In this document: piece by piece, positions 61,489 through 64,000 of the stretch
Layout: each line of letters begins with the position of its first letter
Position numbering within the stretch: the stretch's first letter is position 1
DNA from: Sipunculus nudus
Taxonomy: Eukaryota; Annelida; Sipuncula; Golfingiida; Sipunculidae
Reading direction: 5' to 3'
Assembly (NCBI GenBank): GCA_026874595.1
Contig: CM049320.1
Location: 52,789,070-52,853,069, forward strand
Length of the DNA stretch: 64,000 nt
Notes under the pieces: generated by a model
Seen by the model: only the letters and a program-made list of their open reading frames with translations
What the model was told of the DNA's origin: nothing
Databases searched by the model: none
Program-made: the position numbers and the translations under genes

Positions 61489-61493
<5 letters not shown>
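59646..61493. mobile_element. TIR DNA element, non-autonomous, 1.85 kb
   Basis: The left end 'gcgacgtaataagcgcccc' (59658-59676) and the right end 'ggggcgcttattacgtcgt' (61466-61485) are inverted repeats of about 26 bp with three or four mismatches, each starting from an ACC(A/G)TA terminus. Flanks are TA-rich, so the target duplication cannot be called. No transposase frame lies inside. The left ~380 bp recurs at 10765-11139. Superfamily not assignable. Confidence 0.65.

Positions 61494-61526
<33 letters not shown>
61494..61526. repeat. (TA)n microsatellite beside the TIR
   Basis: About 17 TA dinucleotides directly after the right terminal repeat. Confidence 0.95.
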
Positions 61527-61531
<5 letters not shown>

Positions 61532-62007
61532 TTAATATTTATGACAGATCTCACTCTTACAAAAATATAATCTATTTAAGAATAATCTTAGTGTTACTTA
61601 AACATTTAGGAATTATGGAAGTTATGTACAAAATGTCTTAAACTGACAGTCGAAAGTTGATAACAGGTATTATTACCACTGATTCTCAGAACCATTTGCA
61701 AGTAATGCAATTCACATTACCTCGCTTTCTTTGTTAAATACCTCTTTGTATTACAAAAATATAATTAACATAGGAAATGTTCAGATTTGAAATATACACA
61801 TGTCTATCTTACGTTATATTTTGTCTTTTATAAATAATTCCCGATATTAATTTCAGTTTCTACGTTATACTGTATAAGAGAGTACCCTTTTGTATTTAAA
61901 GTCTTTACACACGCATTTGAAATTATTATTAATGCTCTGTCTTATCTGTGTATCTTAGTTTGAACAAACTCTATGACCTTACATACTGCCCTTGGCAAGT
62001 GCGACCC
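61527..62007. other. Unassigned sequence
   Basis: Nothing recognised before the dispersed repeat. Confidence 0.4.
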
Positions 62008-62495
62008 TACTAATCTTAGTCTTCGGTGGATACGTTATAAGAATACAACAGTTACACATATCCAAAGCTTGTTTGTCCGCCGACGCTCCGTAAATATACT
62101 GTTATGGGTTTCCCATTGCTTGCGGCACACCTGTAGAAAAGTGATTATGTCTGTGGTTCCGTAAATAGTCATAAGATATATATTTATATGTTAAGGGTCA
62201 TACGCTTTTTATAACTAGCCTTAATACGAAGCAAATATAGAGCAGGCCTCAAGACATTGAGCATAGTAGTAACATGATATAACTTAATAAAATACAATAT
62301 AAAAGGAATAAATAATGTAAACATATAAACCTGTAGTGATTTAAATGAGTATACAATAAAAATAATATTTCATTACATATTGCAATAAGGTGTGAACAGA
62401 GTGAAAAAAATAACAAAATGTAATGTAATTTGTAAACCTTGTAAAATAAAATATACCAAAAAGTATTATACAGTCAAATTTATATATAGATTAGA

Positions 62496-62501
62496 GATAA
62501 A

Positions 62502-62551
<50 letters not shown>

Positions 62552-62586
62552 GAATAATATTAAAAACAGTAATAATAAATTAATTA

Positions 62587-62637
<51 letters not shown>
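62496..62637. repeat. (AAT)n microsatellite pair
   Basis: Two long AAT arrays with a short spacer. Confidence 0.95.
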
Positions 62638-62640
<3 letters not shown>

Positions 62641-62708
62641 TAACTAAAAGATATAATATTTATTTAATAATATAAAATTTTATTTATCGGAAGAACAAAA
62701 AAATATTC

Positions 62709-63044
62709 TCATGCAAAATTTGTATACCCATTATATACCTCAAGTCTACTTATTTGTTTGATTTCTTGAATAGCATAATTTGCCATTCTTTGCTGATTTT
62801 TTAGGGGAGTCGGTTTCCTGGAGAAGCACAAATGACCTTTACAAATAAAAATATGTAACACACAGTCCCTTCGTACTTTCAAATAGAACCCTTGATTTTC
62901 CATGGGCGCATCTAGTATAGAGATTGATGTCTTAACGGGTACCAGATAAGCTTCATCTTGACTGAGGCCATTATATCTATCACTAATCGTCTTAATTGTA
63001 TTTTCCGTGGGCTTCTTTAGTATGCGTACCTTCATATGCTCCAC
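62709..63044 (-). CDS. Hypothetical open frame, right dispersed repeat
   Basis: A 111-codon frame whose centre equals that of 6865-7257. The N-terminal residues MEHMKVRILKKPTEN come from the 87 bp absent in the left copy, and the frame upstream stays open for about 15 codons (NTYSNEHTRHYVEH), so this copy may keep the older arrangement. Product not recognised. Confidence 0.25.
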   Translation of the reverse strand: MEHMKVRILKKPTENTIKTISDRYNGLSQDEAYLVPVKTSISILDAPMENQGFYLKVRRDCVLHIFICKGHLCFSRKPTPLKNQQRMANYAIQEIKQISRLEVYNGYTNFA

Positions 63045-63496
63045 ATAGTGTCGCGTGTGCTCATTGGAGTATGTATTGATTATAGTTAATAGAAAGTCTC
63101 CGGCAATTAGTTTTCATGCTTAACCTTTGACTTGTTTCACCAATGATATATACATATATACTGGGGGTATAATGTACAATATAAACAGGTTCCTCTGCTG
63201 GTACAGATTTTCCCCCGTTCATTTGAACATACTCTCCTTTTGCAACTCATGGAAACGTAAGGCAGCGTGGTCTTTCGTATATTTACCATCTTGAATCTCT
63301 CTCCGACTGATTTTGTATATACTAATTGGTTGTGCAGATTACTGATGTGTTTTATTAGCCAATATTGGATTTCTTTTAGGAATATGATAGAAAGGACAGG
63401 GTATGATGTTATAACGGGTTTCAGTCATATGCAACAATATGCATTCTTTAGGTGTTTGAGGGGAGGGTGAAGCATATAAATTCTAAAAGCTCTTCA

Positions 63497-63735
63497 TGGG
63501 CAGCGGAGTGATAAAACGCTCGGCCGTCTTTGCTGGCAAACGGGTTTGATTCCCGGCGTAACTATGTGAGTGGGTTGAAATGACCTGTCCAAGGTCATGG
63601 TTTTCTCCGGGTTCTCCGGTTTCCTCCGCCCATAACGACTAGGGGGGCGGGGGCAACTTTGGAGCCATGGAGACTGCCTCGTGTTAGTTATTATTACTCC
63701 TGTACAATTCATGTAAAATAAATAAAGTTTATGAT
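63497..63735 (+). mobile_element. tRNA-derived SINE in right dispersed repeat
   Basis: Same SINE at the same relative position as 7532-7768, with a few substitutions (for example 'ggttctccggtt' against 'ggttctacggtt'). It was therefore in place before the repeat was copied. Confidence 0.85.
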
Positions 63736-64000
63736 ATTTTCTTAACAAAATTTAAAGGAGACGGTAGTCTAATTTTTTGTTGTTTCTGTATATGCAAAAT
63801 ATATAAAAAATATGTTTTGATATAACAGAATGATAGTTTTCCAAAGCCGGAGTCTAATATTCTGTGTTTGATGAATTTGATAGAAGAAAATACCTATGCA
63901 CTCGCTCTTGCAGTAACTTTGAACACTCGGATAAATACCTCTCGCTTCGAGAATTGTTGTACACAGAATAGACCTGTTAATAAGCACAGGGCGAAGGACA

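Larger units (their letters stand above)
62008..64000 (+). repeat. Dispersed 1.9-kb repeat, right copy (cut by window end)
   Basis: Direct copy of 6146-8034. It has about 87 bp more at 63000-63087 and longer AAT arrays. The repeat continues to the last base, so its real end is outside. Confidence 0.93.

Overview
This is eukaryotic nuclear DNA, most likely from a marine lophotrochozoan such as a mollusc. The evidence is AT-rich repeat-dense sequence, tRNA-derived SINEs with a conserved 'ttttctccgggt' body, BEL/Pao and Ty3/gypsy LTR elements, an APE-type LINE with a (TGAT)n end, complex satellites and long (AT)n and (AAT)n arrays. There is no bacterial gene organisation. I see no convincing intact host gene. 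Nearly every recognisable coding sequence belongs to a mobile element, and each is broken. The species is not determinable from the sequence alone.

Left part (1-18 kb). A cellular-type transposase pseudogene (578-2860, minus) is one long frame cut by a single stop. Next come a complex satellite with a ~720-bp higher-order period (about 3.05-5.39 kb) and an ACGT-rich tract. A 1.9-kb dispersed repeat with an embedded SINE (6146-8034) recurs at 62008-64000. A TIR-element fragment at 10.8-11.1 kb abuts a ~120-bp satellite organised in an exact 571-bp higher-order period (11140-13135). A ~310-bp tandem repeat lies at 16-17 kb.

Centre (17.3-37.2 kb). This reads as an old tandem array of ~2.86-kb units into which two elements inserted. 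A LINE (20580-26517, minus) is bracketed by direct copies of 1.97 kb of target (18600-20579 and 26518-28489), in exactly the arrangement of a target-site duplication but about a hundred times longer than usual. A BEL/Pao retrotransposon (28865-36378, minus) has paired ~930-bp LTRs and a 4-bp target duplication. Subtracting both insertions puts the old units back in register.

Right part (37-64 kb). Here are a Ty3/gypsy integrase relic (plus), a LINE relic (minus), a few exon-like pieces around 42.3-43.1 kb, a SINE, a decayed Ty3/gypsy element (46.0-55.7 kb, minus) with a lysine-tRNA-like primer binding site, a 1.85-kb TIR element without a transposase (59646-61493), and the second copy of the left dispersed repeat running off the window end.

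The elements do not form a cooperating system. The interest lies in insertion structure: the giant LINE target duplication, the 11-bp phased ACGT motifs, the inverted-repeat satellite and the tRNA-like block inside BEL LTRs.
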